From Phytoseiulus persimilis (Eukaryota > Arthropoda > Arachnida > Mesostigmata > Phytoseiidae): DNA of 64,000 bases. The notes under the pieces were generated by a model. It was not told the origin of the DNA. It did not search any database and worked only from the letters and a program-made list of their open reading frames with translations. The position numbers were made by a program, and so were the translations under genes. Location of the stretch: the NCBI GenBank assembly GCA_037576195.1, contig CM075103.1:4340001-4404000 (forward strand), given 5' to 3'. This document shows positions 42,501 to 53,174 of this stretch, piece by piece; positions within the stretch are counted from its first letter, which is position 1; each line of letters opens with the position of its first letter.

Positions 42501-45500
42501 CTGGGATCAAAACCAACAGAAGCAACTTGTGGAAACTTCTTCTCGGCCCCGCTCGAATGTCCTTCTCTCGTTCGGTGGAAGGATCGCTCTGAATCGCTCG
42601 TTCTGACGGCCAAACCGGGAAGATCTCATTCGAGGGACGTTTTCTGTGTCAACAATAATCTGCTTTGTATCCTCATTGTTCGTCTCTTCAGGCGAGGCAG
42701 CTGAGGGAGTCGACATATTGTAAGCCTCATGCGAATGGAGTCTGCCCATGCTATTCGAGGAGTTTGTTTTTTTCGCTTCAAGGGGTTGAACTTCGCCCGA
42801 AAACGGCGCTCAGGGGTCGCGAATTCTCAACTCCTACTGTTATTTTTAGACCGCAGGGAAGGGGATCCCGAAAATTCCCGGGGAAACGTCGTGCGGTGGT
42901 GAAGAATGTAGGCAGACATACTGTGGCTCTGTGGAGCCAATCTTCCCGGTGGGTCAGCGAACGTTATGAATGGAGGAGAGTTCGCCGCGAACACGGGACT
43001 GGGGGACAGGGTAGGGCTCGATAATGGGATTTCGTGCTCCGTGCCTCCGAACGTTCTGGAAATCGCCCAATTCACCTCGCTTAAAGTGAGAGCATCTGGC
43101 AGAGCTTCCGATCCCACGACACTTGCCTATTCTGGTGAACTCTCCCGGACACGACGAACAACGAGATCTCCATTCATTGATGTCAGCCTTGCGCTGGACT
43201 GCTGGGCCAGTGTTCACCAAACTGAGGACTCGACCGGCCGGCTGTCTCGTCTAGCTGTTCTGGAAATATTCATCATTACAGAACTGTCCTCGTACGAGCG
43301 TGGCGGTGTCGTTCGGTGACGAAGGATCTGGGCAAAGCCCATTCGAGGAGCTCTCAAGGTCTGGAGAATTCGTTCGTTCCAGTCCCATCACCATTTCCCG
43401 CGAATGTGGAGTTGGCTTTGCGAACGATGAGCCAAATCGCTCGCACCGACCGTGAAGGGAAGTCGGTGTCCTCGTTTCGCCCAAAGCTCATGGCTGATCT
43501 CCATTGCAAAAAGAAACGGCTCCATTTCCTGCATCTCGAAGACTCGCGATGAAAACGGGGCGAGCATCTCCATCCAGAGCTCTTACTGACCGGGATCAGG
43601 GCACGAGCGCCTTTCTGGACGATTATTACGGCAACGCTGGGCATCCGTCTGGGCTCGCCAGTCACGATGGTTTTACCCCATTGGGAGCGAACTTCGGAAG
43701 CAACGGGTTCCATTCGACGAAGTTTTCAAAGGAACTCCAACGATTCGTGCTTCCGGCACAAGCCCGAAGGCAATACTAGTGAAAGCCACTTCCAAAAGGC
43801 GTAGGCAACGGGTCAGGGGAGCCCAGAAATGAAACCTACCGCTCACGTTCTAAGATCCACCTCGTCTATAGGACCGCAACTTCGGGATGGAGCTCCTATC
43901 GGGGACGGCTCCTTCCTCCCCGAATAGAAGCTCACGGAGAGACTAATCTGCAGAGATTGTGGCTGGCTCTGATCCGGGATGAAAACAATGGCTCGTCGTC
44001 TCGTTCAGTAGCGAGGAATAAGGAGCCCGAACTCCGCTCCCCGTGTTCCTTCTCGCTCCCGTTTTCCATCGAGCCGCCCCAGCGCTGGAGTATTCAGCTT
44101 CCGTTCGCCGCACCGAAATGAGTGGAAAAAATCTGCCAACAGGACTGCAACAATTCGGGAGCAACAGCGAGGGACACATATACATACAGATTCGACTCGG
44201 CACTGCTCGCCTGCCTGCTTACTTGCTCTCTGACTGGCGATCAATGGCAGGCGAGCCCGCTGGTTGGCTTTCTTTCTTGCTCCGTTCCTCGCTTGTTTGA
44301 TGCAATGATCCAAGCGAGCAAGTAAGCGACCGGCTGGCCAGCAGTCAGCCAGCATTGGAACAGAGCCGTTTGTGAGTGGCGGCGGGGCCGCTGTTCTCTT
44401 TGCAGGACTTCCACCACACACCCGTACCTGGCTGGCTGGTTCGTTGCCTCGTTGGTTCGTTCACTCAGTCACTCGCTCGCCTGGTCGAGAATCCGCCGCC
44501 GCCAGTACGGAGCCAGCATCTATTATCATGTGTCTCAGATCGGCTGTTTGAGCCAGGCAGGAGACCGCGAGCGCGCCAGCAGGGCAGCCACCGGCCAGGT
44601 TGACAAGCCCGATAGATCGAGAGATTTGGGGACACAGGACGACGAGAGAAGGATAGTTGGAAAGAAGAAGAGGCAGGAGTGACTCCTTGACTGGCGTCCC
44701 GATTCTGGCCCGCTCCAGCTACTTTCGGGGTGGGCGAGGGGGGTGGCTGCGGAGGTTTCTTGGCGTAAGGCCAACGAAGGTCCTCTTCACGGCGGCAGCG
44801 GCGAAGACGACGGCGGACGTGGCGGCATACCTTGTACCGGCGAGCACCGACAGCAGTGGCGGCAGCAAAGTTATGTTCATGACATACTTGTCTCTGCTGC
44901 CACTCTTTTTGTTCCTGGTATCCCCGTGGCTCCGTCAGTCGCACTGCACATTGGTCCTCGTAGACGATCGTGCATCCGGCCAAGCGAACCAGCCAACTTA
45001 AGAGCGGCGCCGAGCGGATATTTACTCTTTCGGATGAATTTCCTCGTTCGACTGCGATGCAATTCGATACCCGGCCGAGCCTCCCAGTCTAGGGGAGAGG
45101 TCGAGCCGATGCGAAAGAGGATCTGGCTGAGTTTCCAGATTGGATTCAGACGCGCGATTGTTGACCGTCGTACAGAACGGGGCATCGGACGCTGTCTCGA
45201 CTGAGCAGTTAAAATATTGCGAGTTACAGCTTCGACCGGAATTCCACTCTGTGGTGACGGACCTCGACTCGGGGAAGCAGATGAAAGAGCGGGGTTCTTT
45301 GTTTCAGACGCCAGGTCAATGATTTTTTTATTTGATCTTTGTTGGAACGAGCCCAATAACAGCGTTTCTCTCGACGACATTAGCGGCTGACAACTGGTTC
45401 TTCTCACTTCTCCCTCTCATCCCTTGTGTCATCAGTCGTCGATCCTGCGTTCGTCGTGGAGCCGCTCCCGGATGTTGGAAAGATTCAAGGCGTGTTCTCA

Positions 45501-45758
45501 GCCCGTGTGTGGTGTCAATAAGCTGAAGTATCAACATCTAGATGGAGCCATGCCCACCCCGTTTTTTTTAGTTTATCCAAATTATACCGAATCTCGGTCA
45601 CACATCAGGCCACTTGGGAGATAACTACCCAGGAGAAGATTCGGAGTCCGTCATAGCTTACGACCCCGGGGCCCGAATCTCCGGGTTTGGGTATTAGTTC
45701 TCGATGCATTCCGATGCGACTAATCCAGACCAAAGTCACCCCTTTTTGGAGACGTGAG
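39571..45758. other. No supported gene
   Basis: The 23-base C run at 39903-39925 is the longest homopolymer in the window. At 44180-44480 there are many short GCT/GGCTGG-type and GCTTGCTC words, including an imperfect inverted pair around 44215 and 44318. A short frame at 44874 starts with a signal-peptide-like MFMTYLSLLPLFLFLV but ends after 43 codons. Frames at 41.4-43.8 kb have no motif. Confidence 0.4.
39903..39925. repeat. Poly-C tract, 23 bases
   Basis: An uninterrupted run of 23 C. Runs of this length are highly mutable and often wrong in length in draft assemblies. Confidence 0.95.
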
Positions 45759-46031
45759 ATACAAGTTCAACTGAAAGTCAAGGCGCTGTCAAAGCTCACT
45801 AGACTAATTGACAACACTATCAAGCAGAAACAGTTCGATTTTCGCTCGCGAATTTCGGAACCTTACGCGGCGTTGCCTCCCACTTTTGATTTGACGGAGT
45901 CCCGCTCCTCATCACCGCAGACTCCACGATCTCGCGTTCGCACATTCTCATCCGCGGAAACCGACTTCTTCCGATCGGGAAGCTGTGAAACGGGGTCTGT
46001 AGTGTCCCTCGCGGATCTCTTGTTCGAGTGA
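45759..46031 (+). CDS. Candidate C-terminal exon, Ser/Thr-rich
   Basis: From an acceptor-like site (cctttttggagacgtgag) the phase-0 frame is open for 90 codons and ends in TGA. It starts basic and helical (LKVKALSKLTRLIDNTIKQK), continues with a Ser/Pro stretch (SRSSSPQTPRSRVRTFSS) and closes with an acidic tail ending SVVSLADLLFE. SP and TP sites suggest phosphorylation. The TGA sits in GAGTGAGG, so a GTGAGG donor one base earlier is an alternative end. No AATAAA follows closely. The minus strand is also open here. No family is recognised. Confidence 0.35.
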   Translation: MQVQLKVKALSKLTRLIDNTIKQKQFDFRSRISEPYAALPPTFDLTESRSSSPQTPRSRVRTFSSAETDFFRSGSCETGSVVSLADLLFE

Positions 46032-46143
46032 GGAGTGCCGCCGTTCGGGCGCCACGTTCAGGTCGCGCCACGATCGTGATAAACGCCAAGGAACCAATCC
46101 CTCGAACATTGATATTCATTTGTCGTATCGACGGCCTACTCAC

Positions 46144-46311
46144 TTTCGCAGCAGTCGTATCACCGAATGTCGCAAGTCTGATGTGTCTTCTCAGTCTCCC
46201 CGGTTCCCGCTCCAGCTGTTCGTTTATTTTGCGTCTGAGCTCCAGAGGGACCTCGCTTAGCCAGTATTCAGCGTCGTCCCCGTGGCGAGCAGTCAAAGTA
46301 TCGAATTTTTT
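46144..46311 (-). CDS. Candidate internal exon, charged helical segment
   Basis: Fifty-six codons lie in phase 0 between an acceptor-like ccgaaggcag and a perfect donor (GCGAAA then GTGAGT, intron from 46143). The peptide includes ARHGDDAEYWLSEVPLELRR, then KINEQLEREPGRLRRHIRL and ATFGDTTAAK. The alternation of charged and hydrophobic residues looks like a real amphipathic helix. The surrounding frame is open for 250 codons in total (45820-46572). The acceptor lacks a good pyrimidine tract, so the 5' limit is uncertain. No family is recognised. It lies tail-to-tail with the plus-strand candidate ending at 46031. Confidence 0.4.
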
Positions 46312-48573
46312 CTGCCTTCGGAAATCGAACTTTGGCGCCGTTCTCGGCAGCATCCCGCAGACAGTCCTTCCGCCAGTTTCTCGCCGGCATCCCTCGCCGA
46401 CCGGTCCCCGCAAGACTCCCGTCGACCCCCCCATCCGATTCCCGTCTGCTCTGCGTGTCAACCGCTGGATTCTCACCCGCCCGCGATCGGACGGCCCAGC
46501 TCGCTGCCTGCCTGGCTTCTGCCGGGCGATCATCCAAGGTCTTCGCCCTCTCCGAAAGGAACTGGGATTCACTTTTGCCCTGATTCTTCGACCTCACACT
46601 TCCTAATCGTAACGCGCTCCTCGGCAGTACGTTCCCAGGTGCGTGCTCATGCGCGAATTCAAGTTGAAACCGGGTGCCTCGCATGTTCCGTTGCGGACCT
46701 GCGAGAACTTTGGAACAGAGCTTCGTTCAGTTCCGCCCTCCCGTGCGAATCACGTGTGCCAGTATCCGATCTAGAACTCCATAGTTTACCCTGTCGTCCG
46801 TCCGGTCGCCAATCCAATGCTGTTTTCGATGACCTTGAAAAGACCTTGGGAATTCCCGATCGGCTGCAACCCACGTAATTTCCTAGTCGCGATTAATAAC
46901 TCCGCCGAAGGAGTTAACACGCGTGCGCTGAGCTGCCGGTGGAGTCTCGCTTGGCAGCTTTATCGGAGAGAATGAGAGGGCGCACAAGCGAGCTATTTGT
47001 TAGTTCACGTGATATTCGATTCGCGCACACGACGGCTCTTCGGATCCAGAGAACGTATTCGATGGAGCACTTCCTCAGGTTCGATCTCAACGTTCGATTC
47101 ACTCGATCAGACGTTTCGCGAGCGGCCGGCGCTCTTAGGAGAGCGACAAAAGTAGCGAAGCAAACTGCTGTGTGCTGGAGAGCCGCGGCAGGCAGGCGGT
47201 CGGGCGGCTCACTTTTCGCCGGCGAGAACGAGGCAGAAAAAGGAAGAAAAACTTCATTAGCAATGCAGCCGAAGCAAAACGGTACTTGTTCGACGGTTCG
47301 CCTCACCGGGTTCCCTTTTCTCTCTCGCTTTTTGAGTTCAACGGTTTCTTGGTCTTAGACAGTTCGAGCTCCGGCTGTGTTGCCCGGGAGTCTGCTAGTG
47401 GCTGCGGCGAGGCCGCGTGCTCCCTGGTCGAAATCCCGAGGACCCAACAGGTACCTCTTCGAGACTCTTTTCCTTCGTTATGCTCAACTCCAGCGCTGGG
47501 GAGGATACGGGCTGGACGTCTTCTTTGTAGTTTTGCTTTCTTCTCGATCGTTTTCTCTACTCATCCGCTTCTCCCGTCGGTTCGTCGCGATCATTATTCA
47601 GGGTTGCGCGCTCCTTCTCAACCTTATTCCATGGATTCGAACTCCTCGAAGAGAGATTGCGGAGTTCGCCATTCAGGGCGTTGCGTTCTCCGATTGTTCT
47701 CTCGTGCAAACCCTCCGAAGAGCACCATGACCATGAGCAAGAGGTTAACGGCGAACTTATGACACCGATCTCCTCCCTGTTGGCCGCGCACACCGTGTGT
47801 CACTGAGCCTCGTGTGGTTTACGAGAGGTATTCCGACGATCAAGAATTGTCCCTATCATACACCCCGAGAATAATCGGCTTCAGAAAATGCCTGGATCTG
47901 AACAACAACTGCCGTGCCGCACGCGTAGTAGCCGGATCGGAGTGAGTGCTGCGCAATCAGGGAGAGAGAGAGAGAAAAAGTAACGCAGTTGTTCGAATCG
48001 TACAGTCTTGGAATAACCTTAACCCGGTCACTTCAATAATCTAGAATATGGCCGAAAGTATCCTTAGTCATCTCGGCTGAGCGTGACAGAAACAATCGGT
48101 CAGCGCCTATGGATCCCCGAGGGAGTTTGCCCTGACTTCTGCAACCGAAAAACGGCAGTCCCTCGTTCCCATGTTTCAGCTTGCACGAACGAATAAGACA
48201 GAATGGACGCGCCGCTCCCATCGCTCGAACTCCGGACTCGTGGATACTCGACTGAAGAGATAACTCGAAACTTGAAAACCTTAAGGACAAGCCGAAGAAT
48301 GCTGTCACTCCTCGACGCAGCTGAGAGCCTCCTAGAAGGGCGTGGAGCGTCCAGTGAGGTTTTCTAATGATTGTTCCGCTGATCCCGCTTCGGAGCGTTC
48401 CTCCACACGGACGGTGGACGATTGAGCTCCACGGAGGATTCTAATGAAAAGTCGTGGAAGCAATAGAGCCCTCACCAGATGAAGGTCAGCTGGGATCGAT
48501 GATCGTTCTCGGACCCGGAGGCGGCCACCGGTTTCGAGGGACGATTCGGCCTCGATTTTTATCCAGCCCGAAT
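46312..48573. other. No supported gene
   Basis: A 198-codon plus frame (46282-46878) and a 196-codon plus frame (47172-47762) are Ser/Arg/Pro rich without motifs. A minus frame at 47557-47793 (NALNGELRNLSS, KVEKERATLNNDRDEP) has coding-like composition but no splice support. A GA dinucleotide run is at 47962-47975. Confidence 0.35.
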
Positions 48574-48579
48574 TTTATT
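48574..48579 (-). terminator. Putative polyadenylation signal AATAAA
   Basis: CAAATAAAATTC on the minus strand lies about 175 bases after the stop of the terminal exon candidate 48753-48951. That is a normal 3' UTR distance. Confidence 0.5.
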
Positions 48580-48752
48580 TGACGTTGTCTTCGTCCCACG
48601 ACCAGAAGGCGATATGATGGTGCGTACTGTCAGGGCCCCACCCTCTCCCATAACTTCGAACCGCCTCATTCCGGGGTTCCAGGGCGCCGGGACTGCCAAC
48701 CGCCTTCCAGTGGCGGTGCAGCGTTCCTTCAGTTGCGACTCCCATTTTCCCC

Positions 48753-48951
48753 TCAATGATCACTCCAGGGTTGGGATTGAGCGCGAGTTCGTTTGCTTAA
48801 ATTCGCTCTACTGATGCGGCGTTCCATGGGATCGGTACCAGTCGGATTGCCTCTAACTAACGAGCCTTGGCTGCGCACACTCAACAAGTTTGTGCTCTTT
48901 GTTTCCAAGCTTCGCTCGATCTTCGACTCGGATGGGACCGTTCGCTCACTC
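48753..48951 (-). CDS. Candidate 3' terminal exon, Ser/Arg/Lys-rich tail
   Basis: A very good acceptor (gattatttcctccttccaag) ends at 48952 on the minus strand. One base plus 66 codons follow to a TGA. The product is a basic, Ser-rich tail: SERTVPSESKIERSLETKS, then NLLSVRSQGSLVRGN and RRISRANLSKRTRAQS. A consensus AATAAA follows about 175 bases downstream. The frame is also open upstream of the acceptor to 49115, so the exon could be longer. The opposite strand has no comparable frame. Acceptor, stop and polyadenylation signal in order make this the best non-homology exon in the window. The function is unknown. Confidence 0.48.
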
Positions 48952-49243
48952 CTTGGAAGGAGGAAATAATCCCCTCTGCTCCCGCTCTCCACTCGTAACT
49001 CCTCTCCGTGTGGACGTTTCCGGGAAAGACGGAACCAAATGAATACGAAGAACGAATCCATCCAACGCGGCGTCCCGAAGCCGGGTTTCGCACCGAGCTG
49101 ACGTGTGAATTCCACCTGATCCGCTCGTTGTCACTCAATAACGGGAAAATGAGGACAGAGAAGAAATCCTGTTCTCATGTCTGCACGGCGCGGGGACGGA
49201 AGCGGAGGCGAGCAACAAGCTAAGCGAGAAACAAGACGGCCGG
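48952..49243. other. Possible intron of the 48.8 kb minus-strand gene
   Basis: The minus frame stays open to 49115, with a hydrophobic-aromatic stretch (FFVFIWFRL). There is no second convincing exon. Nothing else is recognised. Confidence 0.3.
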
Positions 49244-49645
49244 ATGCTGACACGAATTTTCACAGATGTCAATTCGACCCCGGCTGTAACTGAAGCTGCC
49301 GATCTCTTCTCCTTCGTTTTCGCTCCCGTTCGGGCTCCTCCTGAGGGCGGTAGCGACACATGGGAACAGGGAGAGAACGGGACCGGTGGGTGGATGTTTA
49401 GCGGTATCGGGATACGGATGCTGCGGTTTCGCTGTGTGCTGATAACGTTTCGATTCTCGAGACCCGGCTCGAGTTCGAGAAGCACTCTCGATACTTCCAA
49501 CATCAGAGAGCTATCCCAGGAACACGAAAACGAATGCTTGAATCTATCCTCATCAGTAATGCCTCCGGAGCCTCGTCGCAAACGAGAACGATGCCAGCCT
49601 GGTCTTCTGTCCATCGAGCAGCAACTCGTCCGCTCGCGGCTGTGA
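49244..49645 (+). CDS. Candidate plus-strand frame with charged C-terminus
   Basis: This 133-codon frame starts at ATG and ends in TGA. The last 52 residues have strong coding character: DTSNIRELSQEHENECLNL, then MPPEPRRKRERCQPG and SIEQQLVRSRL. The first 80 residues are less convincing, so the true exon may begin at an internal acceptor such as the one near 49460 (gataacgtttcgattctcgag). The minus strand has a 205-codon frame over the same DNA (49135-49752), Ser/Arg rich. No AATAAA follows closely. No family is recognised. Confidence 0.27.
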   Translation: MLTRIFTDVNSTPAVTEAADLFSFVFAPVRAPPEGGSDTWEQGENGTGGWMFSGIGIRMLRFRCVLITFRFSRPGSSSRSTLDTSNIRELSQEHENECLNLSSSVMPPEPRRKRERCQPGLLSIEQQLVRSRL

Positions 49646-52568
49646 GAGGAGTGGAAACCTCTTGAGCAGCTAATGCAGTGCGAAACGCGGGCACTCGCCC
49701 CAAGCGATCTCCCTGTTGTTCCTCGTCCTCGAGGTACGAAAGTGAAGCCCACCAGGCTTGAGAGCCAAACCAGAAGACACCGACAGCGGCAACAGCAGCG
49801 GGGACGAGGGTCCCCTCTCCGCGTCTCAGGTGAGGCCCGGGGCTGGCTCGCGCTATTCCAAAGGTCTCATTCCTCCAGCTCAGACTGGCGACAGGAAACA
49901 GCGATGTCGGTCAGGTGGGATTCAGGGGAGCGTCTCGATGCGACGCGTGTCGACATGGAAACAAGGGAACGGCAAGAGCTGTAGACGGAGTTGGGAATGC
50001 AATACCTGCCGCAAAACGCTGCTCCCTGGTATTTCATCGAGGGAAAACATTAATTCCGAAAACTTGTCCTACCCGCCTGGAAACGAGCGCTTTCCTCCGA
50101 CAAATTTTCGCTCTGTCTCATTTTTGAACCCTCTCCAGAAAAAAAGGCGCTTGCCACCTTCTTGCGCGCACTCCTCCATTTTTTCCTCAACGGGAGAGCG
50201 AGGCTCACAGACACAGAAAACCTTGACGAAAACGGCCAAGATGGCTTTGAAGAAGTGGACAACGAGTGGATGAACTCCAGCAAGGGTTGAGAGTCCATTA
50301 AAGTAGATTGTGGTTTGTGAGCTCTACGACATGAGTACACCTAGGCCGCGTTCTACCACCGAGAGCAGGAATGCACAACACGGAGCGAGCTTCACCACGG
50401 CCGGCGGCGTCTCTTTGATGACTCTGTCTGTTCAACGTGGGGAAATCATTCCCTTGCGTAGAGATGATCCACGGAGCATTCCAGCTCGAACTCCCAGAGT
50501 TTCAAACTGCTCCAACGTGGGGCGGGTTTCGACCGTAGACGGTGGATCCACTCTCGAATCCAAGCTGCAAGGTCCGCAGCGTCAACTTCAGGACAGCGAT
50601 CCGGTCCTCTAGCTCTATTCTGCGAATCCAGTTTTCGGTTCAGAGACCGGTTTTCGGACATCGTCGAGGCAGACTCAGAGTTGGAAGTTTTCACCGCTCG
50701 CCAGAGTCAATGCCGCGCGGGCCTCTGAAGCTTCAGGACAAGTCGGTACTGAACATTCTTTCGATCGAGCTCGGTTGAGTGCTCCTCTTCAGAGAATGCA
50801 ACGTCATTCAACGCTGGAACGTTCATTTATCGCTTGTTATCCCCATCGCTGTGCGTGTCAGCCCGGAGATTTCAGATGTTGCGCAGCGCTTCGGGGGACA
50901 GACGTCGCGTCTGAACGAAAAGCTAAATCTCGTGTCAACTCCCACCGCAACTCCAAACTGCACAAGAGGATCGAACGTGTGAGGGCGCAGTGCATCGGAA
51001 ATGTGGGAAGTTATCCAGGAATTATGAGGAAGATGTGGATCGAGAAGGCCAACGCTGCAATGAATGCCCTCCGCAACGCATCCACAAATTCACGGTGATG
51101 ATGAGGCTCGCTTAGTTTCCTCTCCCGGCCGATCTCGAACAGAGTTGAGACCAACAGAGTAGCACCGCACGGAGCCTCGAATGAATCTCTTCCTCGACGA
51201 CTTGTCTGTCAGGCGCAGATCGGACCGAGCTGAGCCACCAAGGCCGGCCCTCTGGATTCCGAGAGAACAAACAAAGACCTGAGTAGGAAGGCCTCAAACC
51301 GCGCAGTGAGTCGTATGATTTCCACCGTCCTTGATCCGCTTCGACCACCGGTCGCCACGACCGACGTAACGACGGCTTTCCCGTCAGAACGCGTCCGATA
51401 TCACCGAACCCCTCTTCCGGAGCGAACAGGCTGATGGACTGTGGCCTGGGAACCCAGACTGCGAACGTATCGGAGGTCTCTTTTCCTCTGAGTGCGAAGT
51501 AGACATCTCTCTCGAGCTCTCTCGTTGCAGTGTTATCAGTGTCCATGAAGGGAGTCATTGTTGTCGCCGTCGATGTTGTTGTTGGTGGCGCGCGCGCCCG
51601 CTCAACCTCTGCCGTCCTCTCCTTGGAGTTATGTGCATTTTATTGGGCTGTAAACCTTCGGCCAGGGTCGTGCGTTGCTGTATGGCCGCTGGCTGGCTCG
51701 GGCCCCGGATCGCTTCTTCGGGAAACCGTCTCGCGTCGTCCGGCTGCCGACCCGATTGCATTTGACCCCACCCTATGCCACCGAACCCGTCTTCTATCTT
51801 TGTCGCGCTATTTATGCGAAGACACGGCGGCTGCTCCTCCGCGTCCTCTTCTCGCCGTCGACATCCTCGAGGTTCTTTTCTGGAGAACGGATATGCTGCA
51901 TCGGAAGCCCCACCGATCCCGGGAACTGCCGGTTTCGGAGAACGCATCACAGAACCCGTTTCCGAGGTAGAGAGTTCGGGTAGTCCGTCTGCTTTTCGGC
52001 TGCTTTCAGGGTGGCCTACGCTGGTAGCAAGGCCACAAAAATCCAGGTCCTTGCATATTCTGCGAGGGAGGCTTTCGGCCAAACGTTTTTGTCGGATGTT
52101 TCACGCTCGTTAACCACTATTAGGGCGCACTCAGAGAGGGGCAATGAAAGAAGCGTTCGTCATAAAACGCCCGGAGACACTTGAGGAGATGTTGCAGAAG
52201 TCGACCTACGGGCTCAAAGTGCCATCGCCACTGTCAGAAGCGCCTTAGCTGCAGCAACTCTATCATCATTTGTACAATTGTGTGCGGGCGGCCGCGGAAT
52301 CCGGTGACACCTAACGGGACTCGACGAAACGACTAACCATGAGAGCGACCACCGGAGCGTTCTCGCTCGCGTAACAGAAAAACAGGCCCGATCACTCCAG
52401 AGGCTCAAGATTTCCAGTCATTCCCCGTCCAACAAACAGCGACTGGCTCGCTGACCCCAGATCCGGTGCTCTGATACATGATATTCTCGAAAACGATGAA
52501 ACTCCTCTCGCGTTGATCACGAATGCACGTCCGCTCGCGATCGCCTTGCTTGAGACTGATTTCCTCGT
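49646..52568. other. No supported gene
   Basis: Frames of 146-175 codons overlap on both strands at 51.1-52.1 kb. A GTT/GTC/GCC-rich stretch near 51550-51600 gives Val/Ala or Gln/His runs. An AATAAA on the minus strand near 51638 is not preceded by a convincing terminal exon. Confidence 0.4.
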
Positions 52569-53174
52569 TCATGAGCAGAAAGAAATCCACGATCGTTGAT
52601 GATACACCGCTGAGTCCGCAGTATCATGAATATTCAACCACGATCCATTCCTCCCGACCCGTCTCAGCTGATGGTTCCCATCTGCATGGATTTCATCCGA
52701 CTTTTTTGAGGGGAGATTATTGGGTGACTCCCTTACATCGCTCGTCGACGTTCGTTCGGACTCATCCGGTCTACGGTTACGTTGGACGGAACTCTCGCCT
52801 GAGTCCTCTCGGTCAGAGCTCAGATTTCGGTCGACCTCTTGTGTCACAGACACACGCTCGATCGAGCCCGCTTCTCTCGGCCCGACCCTTCACCAGATAC
52901 TGCCCCGATGCCAGTCAGCGTTCGCGGTTTGAATCGCGCTGACCGCTCGGCTATTCCATGAGCTCGATTCTTCCCTCACTTTCGATATCGGACTCGCCTT
53001 CCTGGAGCTCAAAGCCTGCTTGTTCGAAAGTCTCGTTCGTTTTCCCCGGGGTTTGCGCTCGTTCGACGACTCGATCGACTTACTTGTTCGGTGAAGGAGC
53101 GTTTCAAGATCCCTCGCATCGCGTGACTGGCACGACGGGAATGCCCCGGTGGCTTCTAACGTCGCGGTCGGCAT
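52569..53174 (-). CDS. Candidate minus-strand coding region with one in-frame stop
   Basis: From an ATG at 53174 the minus strand stays in one frame for 202 codons, broken only by a TGA near 52890. Before the stop the peptide is basic (NERKPRGKRTRLSNKQALSS). After it the peptide is very hydrophilic, Asp/Glu/Ser/Arg rich (QEVDRNLSSDREDSGESS, then RRPDESERTSTSDVRES). Two donors lie in the first part: a perfect GTAAGT after CACCGAACAA and a GTGAGG after ATATCGAAA (52980). The stop could therefore be inside an intron, although the acceptor side is weak. Alternatively it is a pseudogene. No family is recognised. Confidence 0.33.

Noticed and set aside
44874-45001. Secreted peptide with signal sequence
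   Set aside because: Hydrophobic start is present but the frame ends after 43 codons without cysteines, donor or repeat support.
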